DNA from: Amaurobius ferox
Taxonomy: Eukaryota; Arthropoda; Arachnida; Araneae; Amaurobiidae
Direction of reading: 5' to 3'
Length of the DNA: 64,000 bases
Assembly: GCA_951213105.1 (NCBI GenBank)
Contig: OX578147.1
Location: 128,287,322 to 128,351,321 of the forward strand
Made by a program: the position numbers and the translations under genes. Below, piece by piece: positions 45,799 through 57,111 of this stretch (positions within the stretch are counted from its first letter, which is position 1; every line of letters begins with the position of its first letter). Below the pieces are notes generated by a model that was not told the origin of the DNA, searched no databases, and was given only the letters and a program-made list of their open reading frames with translations.

Positions 45799-46140
45799 AC
45801 ATGATCGGAAAATAAATACAGCAGACGAAATTGGTAATTTTCACACTACCATTTCATGATTTGAAACGACTTATTGCGATCAATGTGAATTTTTAAGCCC
45901 CATTTCAAGATTAATTTATAATAGTTTGCTTTTTATGGATGAAATTACGAAACATGGTTCAGGACTTTAAAGTACAAATATTTACGCAATTAAAGTACAA
46001 ATATTTGCACAAATTAAAATATCTTTGAAGCACAAATATTACACAATAATTACACTGCGCCTCAGGATTCAACCATAATCCGTAGAAAAATATTTTCAAA
46101 AGATTTCTTAATAACTTGTTTCATATATTACGTCATTCTA

Positions 46141-47515
46141 TTAACACTTTACAACATAGTTGAAAAGTGTTTATGACGCTGTTCATTCATTCTGTCTGTG
46201 TGTCTGTCCGTTAGCACGATAACTGCTGTAAAAATGACTTTATCAAAATGAAATTTTAGTATTTTGTTCAGACGGTCTGTGGGGCCTATGGGAATATAAA
46301 TGAATAATATTACCTAATTAGTATTGGATTGATCCCAGGTTGAAAAAATGAAATACATCGAACCCTATAGGACCTCATATTTCAAACATTTTTAAAAGTG
46401 AATTTAAAATTCACAAATTGCTTCGAAAGTTTTAGGAAATATTCAAATAATCCCATAAAATATATAAAAAAATTTCAGCAAAATAAATTCAGTAGTTTTT
46501 TAAATAAAAATTAAAATAATAATTACATCCTTTATATGCAGAGATCACGTGACCATTATATGAAGAGATCACGTGACCCACTTCAAAATAAAATATAGCA
46601 TCCATATTGTGCCAAAATCGTGATTTTTAAATTTCTTCTTAATTCATATTTAATATTGTATCCGTCCTAAAACCACTTTATTTTTGTTTAAATTCTGTGC
46701 ATCTACATACTGAAACAACGTGATTACAATATATTTGAGTTTAAATGATCATCAAACTTTGATTATTTCTACAACGAAGCCTAATTTTCACTTACGGAGA
46801 ATGTAAACACCAAAAGATGTAGAATGAGTTGTATAAGAATTGCTGCACTTCCTTAACGCAAAATTATTTAGCTCATGGAGTCTGCAATATAGCTGATATG
46901 AATGAAACATTCATTGATTTTACATAGAAGCTGCCAACAGTTACCTTACACCTTTCTGGTAGGTCGGACGGTCTGGGTTTCAACAATCAACATAGAAGCT
47001 GCCGATTTTTTCGATGAAGTTTTAAGCATAGAGTTAAATTACTTGTACCTCCATGGTTTTAAGTTTTTAAATAAAGTAAATTATTATAGTATTGGGATGA
47101 ATGAAGGGAATGGAAAAAAGTTTGTGAATGAAATGCTGCTTTTATAGAGAGAACCAGGCGATTTATATTTCGATGACGTCATTTGAATAAATTTCATTTG
47201 TTTTCGACGAAGTTTTCAAATCTAATAAATTATTGCAGTATTATGATAATTTTAAAATTTTACCGAGGAATGTATCGCATTTTAGAGATGATTTAACCAG
47301 GCAATTTATATTTCAATGTCGTCATTTGAATGAAGTACATTTTTTCGATGAAGTTTAAATTTTTCAAATATAATAAATTAATGTAGTATTGTGATAATTT
47401 TAAAAATATTACCAAGGAATGTATCGCATTTTAGAGGTGTTTATATAAAATTGCTTTGAAGTTGGAAATTGTTTCATAATCAATTCTTTATGTATGATTT
47501 ATCTTTCTTGTATTT
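46141..47515 (-). repeat. 1.3-kb repeat, family C (copy C6, inverted)
   Basis: Begins with the hairpin ACACTTTACAAC...GTTGAAAAGTGT and a CTGT tract, ends ATGATTTATCTTTCTTG. A SINE tail (46936-46989) is inserted. The 81-codon frame at 46902-47147 is repeat plus SINE. Confidence 0.85.
46936..46989 (+). mobile_element. SINE family 1 tail, 14-bp target duplication
   Basis: AACAGTTACCTTACACCTTT to GGTCTGGGTTTCAACAATC, flanked by ACATAGAAGCTGCC at 46922-46935 and 46990-47003. It is a clean 5'-truncated insertion in copy C6. Confidence 0.9.
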
Positions 47516-47825
47516 CTCGCCCACGTGTAAAAAAAAAATGATATATCAGCATGATTATGTAAAAAAATATAGCAAACATTGCAAATTGTATTTCATACCG
47601 AGGGCCATTTTTTTTGTGTTTTTCTATTTTTGAAATTCTAAATCAAATTGATGTTTTAGTTTTGAGAGAAAACCATGCATATCCCACCAAGCATTCATTC
47701 ATGAAATTCGATTCAATAGTTACGGCTATGGGCCCTTCAACATTGGAGAGTAAAAGGCCGGAGCGACAATCGTAAAAAGTGCCATTTTAAAAGATTTTTT
47801 CTAAGGTCTACCACAGTAATTGTAA

Positions 47826-48648
47826 TTTTTTACGTTCCCTGCATGGTAATGTATAGGGAAAGTATTGGAATCATGATGGAAATCGCAACTCGAGTTTTCG
47901 ACGGATCTACACGATTTGGGACCTCTAGAATACGAAAATACTATTTTCAGCGTGACGTCTGTGTGTGTATCTGTTTGTATGTCTGTCTGTACACTGTATG
48001 TATCCACTCTTAACTCAAAAACTAATGAATCGAATTTCATAAAATTTAGTAGGTAAGTAATCAGCATCAAAACTAATAATTTGGTAAAACTAATCAGCAC
48101 CAGGGTCACTTGGGTGTGACCCTGGTGCTGATTAGTTTTTGGTACGATTCGGAAAAAAAGAACCCACCATTTTTTGCGAAATGGCCCACACAAATATCAT
48201 GTAACCACTCTAACTGAAATACTAATTGACCAAATTTCATAAAATTTTATAGATAAGTTACTTGTGGCATACCCTGGTACTGATTAGATTTTAGTACGAT
48301 TCGGAAAAGAACAACCTGCCATTTTTTACAAAATGGCCCGCAAAATTCGCCAAAATCTAAAAAAAAAAACCTACGTATATTCAAATGTATCAATTAAATG
48401 CTTGTTTTATGCGTAATTTTTCAACGAGGAAAAGAATAAGAACAACTCTATTACTCTAGGACCTACCGTTCTCGAGATATTTAAGATTTTTCGCATTTTT
48501 TATGCCGCTTTTGGAAAAATGTCCAATTACCAAGTAAAAACAAAAATTGAATTAAAAATGCAAATTTAGTGTTATTTTGTGCAATTTAATGAATTATTAA
48601 AGAAATAAAGAAAAAATGAGTTTGAGTCTATAGGGAAAGTCATGTGGA
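47826..48648 (+). repeat. Microsatellite-core repeat, family B (copy B2)
   Basis: Hairpin end TTCCCTGCATGG...TATAGGGAAAG, then TCTGT-rich core, body, and end AGGGAAAGTCATGTGGAT. It contains a 24-bp-arm palindrome at 48086-48139 made of the repeat's own AATCAGCACCAGGGTCAC segment. The 130-codon frame on the minus strand is repeat. The stretch 47516-47825 is unassigned. Confidence 0.8.
48086..48139. repeat. Perfect palindrome inside copy B2
   Basis: AAAACTAATCAGCACCAGGG and the next four bases (TCAC) are followed by a 6-base loop and the exact inverse. Other family B copies have this segment once, so it is a local inverted duplication. Confidence 0.85.
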
Positions 48649-48854
48649 TTCAAGGATTCAAGGATTTCTCAATTACGGAGTGCCCAGGCAGCCGAAGGCT
48701 GCCTTTAAACCCCAATCTAAGGGTCGGTTGGGAAATAGTGGATAAATGATAATTTACAGAAGATAAATTTAAAAAAAAACGGGCGATGCTCTTCAATCCC
48801 GATGTTGACGAATCGCAATCGAGACCTAACGAGTCACAAGATGGGAAAAAGAGG

Positions 48855-49243
48855 GAAAAGAATCACTCTCTAATAAATTATTGCTCTACAAAGCCTATAT
48901 CTGGCTCATCATGACTTACGGTTCTGCCATTTGGGGAACCGCTTCTGACGTTAATATAAAGAGACTTCAAACTCAGCAAAACATTACCCTTAGAATGATT
49001 GTAAATGCTCTTTGTTACGTTAGGAATGACGTCATGCATCGAGATCTCAAAATTAAAACCTTTTTGGCCCATGTTCGAAAATTAGCTTTACACTTTCATC
49101 TTGATCTCCCGAAGGTTGGAAACGCTATTCTTCTTAACTTGTCTAACTATGATCCTCGGCTTCCTAAATGTAGGAAGCGACCGCGAGCCCTGCTCGGGCG
49201 CCGTGATAATATTCCGCTTCACCCAAAGAGGAGGCGGGCCGAA
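48855..49243 (+). pseudogene. Jockey/CR1-type LINE reverse transcriptase, C-terminal fragment
   Basis: The frame reads LLLYKAYIWLIMTYGSAIWG, then NIKRLQTQQNITLRMIVNA and YVRNDVMHRDLKI, the standard end of jockey-type RT ('thumb' region: L-TYG--IWG, Q-ILRMI). It ends LHPKRRRAE at 49243. The catalytic core is absent, so it is a 5'-truncated copy. Upstream sequence to 48650 does not match. Confidence 0.85.
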
Positions 49244-49246
49244 TAG

Positions 49247-49631
49247 CTTTGTTCTTTACCTAGTTTTCTCAACCTTCACTCGTCATTCCTCTGAACACTT
49301 AGCGCCCTTACATTTGGGATAAATCACTGCATTCGACCATCTTCTCCCCCCCCCCCTTCCCCGCCGTAGAGGCATCTGGCTCACCTGCGTATTGCGCAAG
49401 GACCTGCGCCGTTTGTGCGCACTCCCACGTTCAAAATTAAACTCTCCTCTCCATTCTGGACCTCTCTCCAATTTTTTAATTTTTGTAAATTCCTTTTTTG
49501 GCTAAATTCTCTTAAATTCTCTTTCTTAAGACTCGGATGATCTTAAATTCTCCGAGCAACCTTACGACTTTTTAAACTCCCTCTCGAAATCCCTTTCTTT
49601 TGTTTTCTTTTCTCTTTCTCGCCTCTCTTTC
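49247..49631. other. LINE 3' region or unassigned; C-run
   Basis: Follows the RT stop and may be its 3' UTR. It holds an 11-C run near 49346-49356 and a T/C-rich stretch to 49620. No gene. Confidence 0.4.
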
Positions 49632-50349
49632 TCACGTCTGTATGTGTGTCTGTCTACAATGTCTGTATCTACTCTAACTCAAAAACTAATGGACCGAATT
49701 TCATAAAATTTGATAGGTAAGTTACTTGTATGGGACCCTAGTGCTGATTAGATTTTGGAACGATTCCGAATAAATGAACCTGCCTTTATTGCGAAATGGC
49801 TCGCAAAAATTGTATGTATCCACTCTAACGGACAAACTAGTTGATTAAATTACGCAAAATGTGGTAGATAAGACGCTTGTAGGATACTGTGATGCAGGTT
49901 AGATTTTGATACAATTCCGAAAAAAAGCATTTGCCTTTTTTTTTGCGAAATGTCAAATCTGATATATTCGATCTAAAATAAAATACTACATGTGCAAGAT
50001 AGTGAAACTCTGAAAAATATGATTCAAATTGATGAAATATATTAATTAAGTACTTGTTCTACGTGTAAAATCTGACAACCAAGTGAATAAATCTGACCCC
50101 ATTACTGTAGGATTCACCGTTCTCCAGATATTGTAGTTTTTGGAATTATAAGGACCTGAAAAATTTAAATTGAATTGAGTTGCCAAACGAAACGAAGGTG
50201 TAATAAAAAAAAACGAATTGGGTATAATATCAGAAAATTATCGATATTATTTTCTGCAAATAAACTAAATTTAATGCATAATGGGATGAAAAATTACAAA
50301 ATGAATTTGAATCTGCAGGGAAAGTTATGTTCTGCTCACATCATATTTT
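49632..50349 (+). repeat. Microsatellite-core repeat, family B (copy B3, hairpin end missing)
   Basis: Starts inside the microsatellite (TGTGTGTCTGTCTAC) and ends GGGAAAGTTATGTTCTGCTC at a T-run, where B4 begins immediately. This is a head-to-tail junction. Confidence 0.8.
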
Positions 50350-51246
50350 TTACTTTCCCTGCAATACATGGTAGTGTATAAGGAAAGTATTGGAATCATG
50401 CCGAAAATCGCAACTCGAGTTTTCGACGGATCTACACGTTTTGAAACCTCTAGAACTCGAAAAAAACTATTTTTAGCGTGAAGTATGCGTGTGTGTCTGT
50501 CTGTGTACCTGTGTGTCTGTCTGTGCAATGTATGTATCCACTCTAAGTCAAAAACTAATGGACCGAATTTCATAAAATTTGGTAGGTAAGTCATTTGTGT
50601 ATGACCCTGGTGCTGATTAGTTTTTGGTACGATTCGGGATAAAGGAACGAGTCTTTTTTCTTGCGAAATGGCCCACAAAAATTACCTGTATCCACTCTAG
50701 CTGAAAAAGTAATCGATCAAATTTTACAGAATTTGGTAGTTAAGTCAGTTGTGGGTTACCCTAGTGTTGATTAGATTTTGGTAGGAATCGGAAAAATATA
50801 TCCTGATTTTTTGCGAAATGGTCAGCAATAATCGTCAAAATCTAAAATAAAGAACTACGTATGCTCAAATATATCTATTAAATGCTTGTTTTACGTGAAA
50901 TGTTTAACGATGAAAAGAATAAGACCAACCCCATTACACTAGGACAAGCCCGGCCATCCAAATTGCTGCTCTAAGTCTACGGACGAGTCGGATGGTCTGG
51001 GCTTTCGACACTAGGACTAGTTGTTTTCGAGGAATTTTAGTTTTTTCGCAGTTTCGCTACGCCGCCTTTGAAAATAAGTCCAGTTAACAAATGACAACGA
51101 AAATTGAATTAAAAGTGCAAATTCAGTGTCATTTAAAATACTTATGTCTGTTATTTTGTGCAATTTAAAGAATTATTGAATAAATAATGGGAACATGAAT
51201 ATGAGTCTGTAGGGAAAGTCATGTGGTGCCCACATCAGATTTTTTA
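50350..51246 (+). repeat. Microsatellite-core repeat, family B (copy B4, type copy)
   Basis: Full plan: hairpin ACTTTCCCTGCAATACA...GTGTATAAGGAAAGT; CGAGTTTTCGACGGATC segment shared with family A; TGTGTCTGTCTG core; body with ACTAATGGACCGAATTTC; end CCCACATCAGATTTTTTA shared with family A. A and B are therefore related families. It carries a SINE piece (50946-51007). The 117-codon minus frame here is repeat. Confidence 0.85.
50946..51007 (+). mobile_element. SINE family 1 piece, 10-bp target duplication
   Basis: AAGCCCGGCCATCC...GGATGGTCTGGGCTTTCG is flanked by ACACTAGGAC at 50936-50945 and 51008-51017. The insert shows internal change relative to other tails. Confidence 0.75.
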
Positions 51247-51454
51247 AATATAAAGTTATAAAATAACATTTTGGCCTAATACAAGCGTTTGCATACGCAA
51301 ATACAAAGAACTGAAACCGGGGCCATCACCACTCTTCCACAGTTCGTGGATTTATCAGGAATGATAATGCTGAAAGTTTTTTTGTACAAAATGTTAGGCA
51401 CTCTATGTATATTAGTACGTATTTTATGACTCGGTTTATTCGAAGCTAAACTTT

Positions 51455-52130
51455 AAAGTAGAAAGACTAATTGTACCTTAAACAAGCGAAAGACTAATTG
51501 TACCTTAGACAAGCGAAAGACTAATTGTGCCTTAGAACAGCGAAAGACTAATTGTACCTCAGACAAACGAAAGACTAACTGTACCTTAAATAAGCGAAAG
51601 ACTAATTGTGCCTTAGACAAGAGAAAGACTAATTGTATCTTAGACAAGCGAAAGACTAATTGTACCTTAGACAAGCGAAAGACTAATTGTGCCTTAGACC
51701 AGCGAAAGACTAACTGTACCTTAGACAAACGAAAGACTACCTGTACCTTAAATAAGCGAAAGACTAATTGTACCTTAGACAAACCAAAAACTAATTGTAC
51801 CTTAGACAAGTGAAAGACTAATTGTGCCTTAGACCAGCGGAAGACTAATTGTACCTTAGGCAAACGAAAGACTAACTGTACTTTAAATAAGCGAAAGACT
51901 AATTGTACCTTTGGCAAACGAAAGACTAACTGTACCTTAAATAAGCGAAAGACTAATTGTACATTAGACAAACGAAAAACTAATTGTACCTTAGACAAGC
52001 GAAAGACTAACTGTACCTTAAATAAGCGAAAGACTAATTGTACCTTTGACAAGCGAAAGACTAACTGTACCTTAAATAAGCGAAAGACTAATTGTACCTT
52101 AGACAAGCGAAAGACTAACTGTACTTTAAA
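51455..52130 (+). repeat. 27-bp minisatellite, about 25 units
   Basis: Unit GAAAGACTAATTGTACC then TTAGACAAGC (27 bp), with variants TTAAATAAGC and TTAGACCAGC. A 217-codon frame stays open on the minus strand (KVQLVFRLS repeats) because the period is nine codons; this is not evidence of a gene. It shares TAGACAAGCGAA with the other 27-bp array at 23815-24702. Confidence 0.95.
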
Positions 52131-52370
52131 ATGTGCATTAAAATGTAAAGAACATTGAAAGAACGTTTTCTACAGCTTTAAAAAAAATCTTCCACGTCAA
52201 ATGCCTGAAATCCAGGTTAAGTCCAGATTAACAATATTTTGAACCTTAGCGATCCCTTGTCCCTCTTTGGAGGCAGGCGATCATCGTGTTTGAATAGCGT
52301 TGGTGCTGCGGATTTGAATGCAGTTTTGAATGCGGTTCATCGGTTCAGAACTTTTTCACAAGTTATACGT

Positions 52371-52649
52371 GAGAGGGGTGAGACAGCCTAGTGGTTAGCG
52401 AGCGGGGATTGCTTCGAATACGATTCCCGGTTCTGTCCAAACTGTCCCCGTGTTCACACGGAGTACGGCAAGGTAAATATGAGGGTTCATAAGTCCTTCC
52501 GAGAGGATGGTGGTAGGAGAAGGAGTGTACGGTTCCTGTGGATGCCGCCCCCCACTGGGTTTCGGTCTAAATTAGATAGCACTTCCCGGCCATTCAAACG
52601 GATACTTTACATCTTCGGATTGGTCGAACGACCTGGGTCGAAGAAGAAG
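52371..52649 (+). mobile_element. tRNA-derived SINE, family 1, diverged
   Basis: Head GAGACAGCCTAGTGGTTAGC, body as in other copies, AAGAAGAAG tail. AAGTTATACGT (52360-52370) and AAGTTATGCGT (52650-52660) are the target duplication. The 125-codon frame at 52479-52856 runs through it and is not a gene. Confidence 0.85.
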
Positions 52650-52660
52650 AAGTTATGCGT

Positions 52661-52921
52661 AAAGTTTCCATTACTTTTTCTAAAATGTGATGTTAGTATG
52701 ACACAGTTTCACTACAAGTTTAATACGCATACCACGCTTACCCCAATTGGGGTATCAGGCAATTGCCTAATGAATTCCATCTTGTTTCAAACAGTAAGAA
52801 ATATGCAATTTTTTTCAGTCGAAACAAAGACAGATTTGACGGTTTTATTGCATTAACTTACGCAGCGTTAAATACAGTGGCGTGATATCAGAAGATTTGG
52901 GGAATTCTCATTATGCATTTT
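52661..52921. other. No gene seen
   Basis: Short unique stretch between two SINEs; no recognisable coding sequence. Confidence 0.5.
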
Positions 52922-52923
52922 GT

Positions 52924-53130
52924 GCCAAAACTGCCGCCGTGTTCACGCGGAGTACGATCACGTTAAACATGTGAGTCCGTAAGTCCCTCCGAGAGGTTGG
53001 TGGTGGGAAAGGAAGGTACGGTTCCTGTGGATGCCTCCCAAACTGGGTTCCGGTCTAAATTGGGTGGTTCTTCCCTGCCGTCCAAACTGTTACCTTCCAC
53101 GTTTCTGGTAGGTCGGACGGCCTGGGTAAC
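52924..53130 (+). mobile_element. SINE family 1, head truncated
   Basis: Starts at GCCAAAACTGCCGCCGTG, just after the tRNA-like head, and ends GGTCGGACGGCCTGGG. The following TAACTGGACG occurs twice in a row. Confidence 0.85.
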
Positions 53131-53633
53131 TGGACGGTAACTGGACGAAGCAGCAGAAATGCGAAAAAATTAAAATATCTCAAGAGCGGCTAGTTTTAAA
53201 GTAATGGGGTATGTCTTATTCTTTTTGTTGTCTAAAATTACGTTTTAAACAAGCAAGAATTGATGCATTTGAACATACGTAGTCTTTTATTTTAGATTTT
53301 TGCGATTTTTACCAGCCATTTTGCAAAAACAAGCATGTTCTTCTTTTTTTTTTAATCATACCAAAATCTAATTAGCACCAGGATCACACACAAGGGACTT
53401 AGCTACCAAATTTTATGAAATTCGGTTCATTAGTTTTTGAGTTATAGTGGATACATACATACATTGCACAGACAGATACACAGATACACACACACAGACA
53501 TCACGCCAAAAATAGTGTTTTTGTGTTCTAGAGGTTCCAAAATTTGTAGACTAGTCGAAAACTCTTGTAGCAATTTTCGACATGATTCCAATACTTTCCC
53601 TATACATTACCATGTATTGCAGGGAAAGCAAAA
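53131..53633 (-). repeat. Microsatellite-core repeat, family B (copy B5)
   Basis: Inverted; hairpin end at about 53600-53632 (CTTTCCCTATACATTACCATG...). It abuts the next copy (AAAATCTGATGTGGGCAGT) with no gap. Confidence 0.8.
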
Positions 53634-54370
53634 ATCTGATGTGGGCAGTACATGACTTTCCCTGCAGATTCAAATTCTTTTTCTCTTTCTTTCATTAATA
53701 ATTCCTTAAATTGAGTTTAATTGCACAAAATGACACTGAATTTGCACTTTTAATTCAATTTTGTTTTTATTTGGCAACTGGACATTTTTTCAAAGGCGGC
53801 GTAACAAAAATGAGAAAAAAACTAAAATATCTCAAGAACGGTTCGTCCTACAGTAATTGAGGTTGGTCTGATTCTCAAAATAACACGCATAATTGTTTAA
53901 AATGACAACTAAATTTGTATTTTTAATTCAATTTTCGGTTTCATTTGGTTACTGGACATATTTTCAAAGCTGGCGTAACAAACATGCAAAGGAAAAAAAA
54001 ACTTGGGGCTGATCTTAATCTTTTAATCGTCAACAATTATGTACAAACACAAGTATTTAATTGATACATTTAAGCGTACATAGTTTTTTATTTTAGATTT
54101 TAACGATTTTTGCGGGGCATTTAGTAAAAAAACAGGTTCTTTATTCCCTAAACGTACCAAAATCTAATCAGCACCATGATAACTCACAGGTGACTTATGT
54201 ACCAAATGTTGTGAAATGTGGTCAATTAGTTTTTTCGCTAGAATAGATACATATAATTTTTGCGGGCCATTTCACAGAAAGGGCAGGTTCTTTTATCCAG
54301 AATGGTATCAAAATCTAATCAGCACTGCGGTAATGGACAAATGACTTACCGTTAGTTTTTGAGTTATTTG
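53634..54370 (-). repeat. Microsatellite-core repeats, family B (B6 and B7 pieces)
   Basis: B6 starts AAATCTGATGTGGGCAGTAC and is broken near 53880, where a second body piece (B7, TTTCATTTGGTTACTGGACA) begins and runs to about 54370. Neither has its hairpin end. 54371-54608 is unassigned AT-rich sequence. Confidence 0.7.
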
Positions 54371-54608
54371 ATAATTTTCATACTCATAGCATTGATTCCG
54401 TGACAGGACCTAACTTAGGCGGATTTTCGATTATGATTATTTTCCAAGCTAAGTGCCATACATTGTTAAACAAACAAACTTTTTGAAAAAAGTAACCTAA
54501 TTTTTTAAAAGTTACAATCCATATCTTTGACAGGGTTACATATTAATTTGTAAATATTAATAATAAATACATATTAACTTGTAAATATGTTAGTAAATGT
54601 ACACTTAC

Positions 54609-54629
54609 TCTTCCATTGCACCCAAGAAC
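54609..54629 (-). CDS. Microexon (21 nt) of the candidate host gene
   Basis: On the minus strand a pyrimidine-rich acceptor (CTTCTTTCTTTTAG) precedes GTTCTTGGGTGCAATGGAAG A, followed by donor GTAAGTG. It encodes VLGCNGR in phase 0. Seven codons alone prove nothing, but both sites are strong, it lies in unique DNA between family B copies, and its phase agrees with the flanking exons. Confidence 0.45.
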
Positions 54630-54787
54630 CTAAAAGAAAGAAGTAAAACAATTTTAAACATTTAAATAAAGCAAAAGTTTTATATAAATATTCTCGGATA
54701 CAAACAATATGAGCAGAAATGACATTTGATATACCCAGAATTTAATGAATTTACAAGAATGCCTAATTGCTAAAGAATACTTTCTAC

Positions 54788-54916
54788 TTTCCCTACAATG
54801 CATGGTATTGTATAGGAAAAGTATTGGAATTGTGTCGAAAATCGCAACACGAGTTTTCGACGGATCCACACGTTTCAAGTAACCCGAAAAAAAAAAGACA
54901 TTTTTAACTCGACATC

Positions 54917-54960
<44 letters not shown>

Positions 54961-55022
54961 TGTGTCTGTGCAATGCATATGTCCACTCTAACTCAAAAAC
55001 TAATTGATTAAATATACCGCCC
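54788..55022 (+). repeat. Microsatellite-core repeat, family B (B8, truncated)
   Basis: Hairpin TACTTTCCCTACAATGCATG...TATAGGAAAAGT, then (TG)n at 54920-54958; cut off at 55022 where B9 starts. Confidence 0.8.
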
Positions 55023-55682
55023 TTTTTACTTTCACTATAATACATAGTAATGCATAGGGAAAGTATTGTAGTCATGCGTCGAAAATCGCAACTCGAGTTT
55101 TTGATCTACACATTTTGGGATCTCTAAAATACGAAAAACTATTTTTAGCGTGATGTCTGTGAGTATGTGTCTGTATGTGTATCTGTGTGTCTGTCTGTAC
55201 AATGTATGTATCCACTCTAACTCAAAAAGTAATTGATTAAATTTCATAAAATTTTATGGGAAAGTCACCTGTAGGTTACTATGGGACTGATTAGATTTTG
55301 GTTACGATTAGACAACCAAGAACCTGCCTTTTTCTGCGAAATGGCCCGCAAAAATCGTCAAATTTAAAATAAAAGGTTCCGTATGCTCAAACATATCAAT
55401 TAAATGCTTGTTATATACGTAATTTTTGAAAATGAAAATAATAAGATTAATCACATTTCTCTAGGATTAGCCGTTCTCGAGATATTTTAGTTTTCCGTAT
55501 TCTTGATACGCCGCCTCGAAAATACGCCCAGTTATTAAATGAAAATTACAATTGAATTAAAAGTACAAATTAGTGAAATCTCAAATAATTATGCGTGCTA
55601 TTTTGTGCAATTAAATTAAATTTAATGAATTAATAAAGGATTGAATCTGTAGGGAAAATCATGAACTATCCACATCAGATAT
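55023..55682 (+). repeat. Microsatellite-core repeat, family B (B9)
   Basis: Complete copy with hairpin (TTTCACTATAATACATAG...) and end CCACATCAGATATTT, shorter than B4 through internal loss. Joined head-to-tail to B8 and B10. Confidence 0.8.
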
Positions 55683-55812
55683 TTTACTTTCCCTACATTG
55701 AATACTAGTGAGTAACAGAGATAATCAAATTCCACAAAATTTTCTAGATAAGTCGCTTGGTCACCCTTGTATTGATAAATTACCATGTATTTCAGGGAAA
55801 GTAAAAGGTTAG
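55683..55812 (+). repeat. Microsatellite-core repeat, family B (B10, internally deleted)
   Basis: Only about 130 bp remain: hairpin arm TACTTTCCCTACATTG, a piece of body, and a closing arm TTTCAGGGAAAGTAAAAG. The two arms would make it a mini-hairpin derivative. Confidence 0.6.
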
Positions 55813-57110
55813 GAATCACTGCTGTATGGCAATGAACCTATTTAATTTAACCATTTCTTGTATGGTGAATTTTTATTCCGTTTTGTTTTGTTGTTAGTCG
55901 GTAATTTTCTCGTTGAGTTAAGACAGATACTAACGTTATTATTATTATTTCCTTATTATTTTAAAGCTTTTCATTTGATTATTGTTTTTTAGCGCGCTTA
56001 TGTTCAGTTTAATTGATAAAAATAGTTTTTCAGTCTTGTTTTTCCTTAAAGTTTTTCCGTGAGCAAAATGCTAATATTTGGCAGGTATCACAGTTCTGAA
56101 AACGGAAACCGGTCAATACTGAATACTAAAATACCGTTTTCAATTTTTGTACTGGCACTAAATGCTCTATTTGAAAATGTGAACACTTAGTCAGTAAGAG
56201 TATAAAGGGAATATTTATAATAAAATATTTGATGCCGATATTAACTAAACATTTTAATTTTCGGGGTTTATTATTTTTAGAGATCAGATTAAAAAATTTT
56301 TATACTTGAAAAGACGCTATAAAATTATTTTTTTAAAAAGTATTTATTATATTTTCATTTCTGGTAAATAATATAACATGCAGTAAAAATAAGTTTGATA
56401 AAAATTTTAATAGTCATTTTAAATGCTTCGTATAAAATAGAATATCATCATTTTCGCTATAATTTTTATGCATCAAATAATATAATTTTATAACTCCATG
56501 CATCGAACAATATAATTTAACTAAGCAAAAAACAAATTTTTTTTTTTATAAAGTTTTTCTATATTCACGGTTTGAAAAGTTTTGATACTGGTGGAATGCT
56601 TGTGAACTCAAAATATGCTTGTGAACTCAAAACTACGAAAAATATATAAATTGAGTTTGTGTGGGGAAGGTGATGGACAAGTTGATGCAGGGGTTAGCTG
56701 ATACAGTGGAAGTTATGAAATGATGTGCATTACGTCTCTTTGGAATTATGTTTCTTTTGAAAGGTAAAAATGAAAACTGTTTTTAATAGTGCAAAGTAAA
56801 CTTTTTGCATTGTACTTTCCATGACCGCCGACAGGAAGGGGCAAAAGGAGGTATTGCATAGGGGCTCGGTAGGCTTGGGGCTTTGGCATATAAATAGTTC
56901 AATGAAAAAATATCAATAACTTATAAAATAGGGGGTAGTAGGGGGATACGTGCATCTGCTGCATAGAGGCAAAAAAAATCTATCGGTGGCACTGGCTTTT
57001 TGATTTTCTCTGAAGATTTTGTATATAAACACATAGTAATGAATAATTGTATTGCTTTGCAGGATGATTTAAATAATTTGATTTTATGGTGTTGCGCAAT
57101 AATTTTTATA
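55813..57110. other. No gene seen; probable intron
   Basis: AT-rich, no recognised repeat. The direct repeat GCTTGTGAACTCAAAA occurs twice at about 56597-56630. Confidence 0.5.
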
Positions 57111-57111
57111 T

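Noticed and set aside
47801..48193. 130-codon minus-strand frame
   Set aside because: Falls in family B copy B2; the same peptide pieces appear in other copies (50325, 53437, 54875).
51453..52106. 217-codon repetitive open frame (KVQLVFRLS units)
   Set aside because: A 27-bp minisatellite keeps a frame open by arithmetic; there is no start context, domain or splice support.
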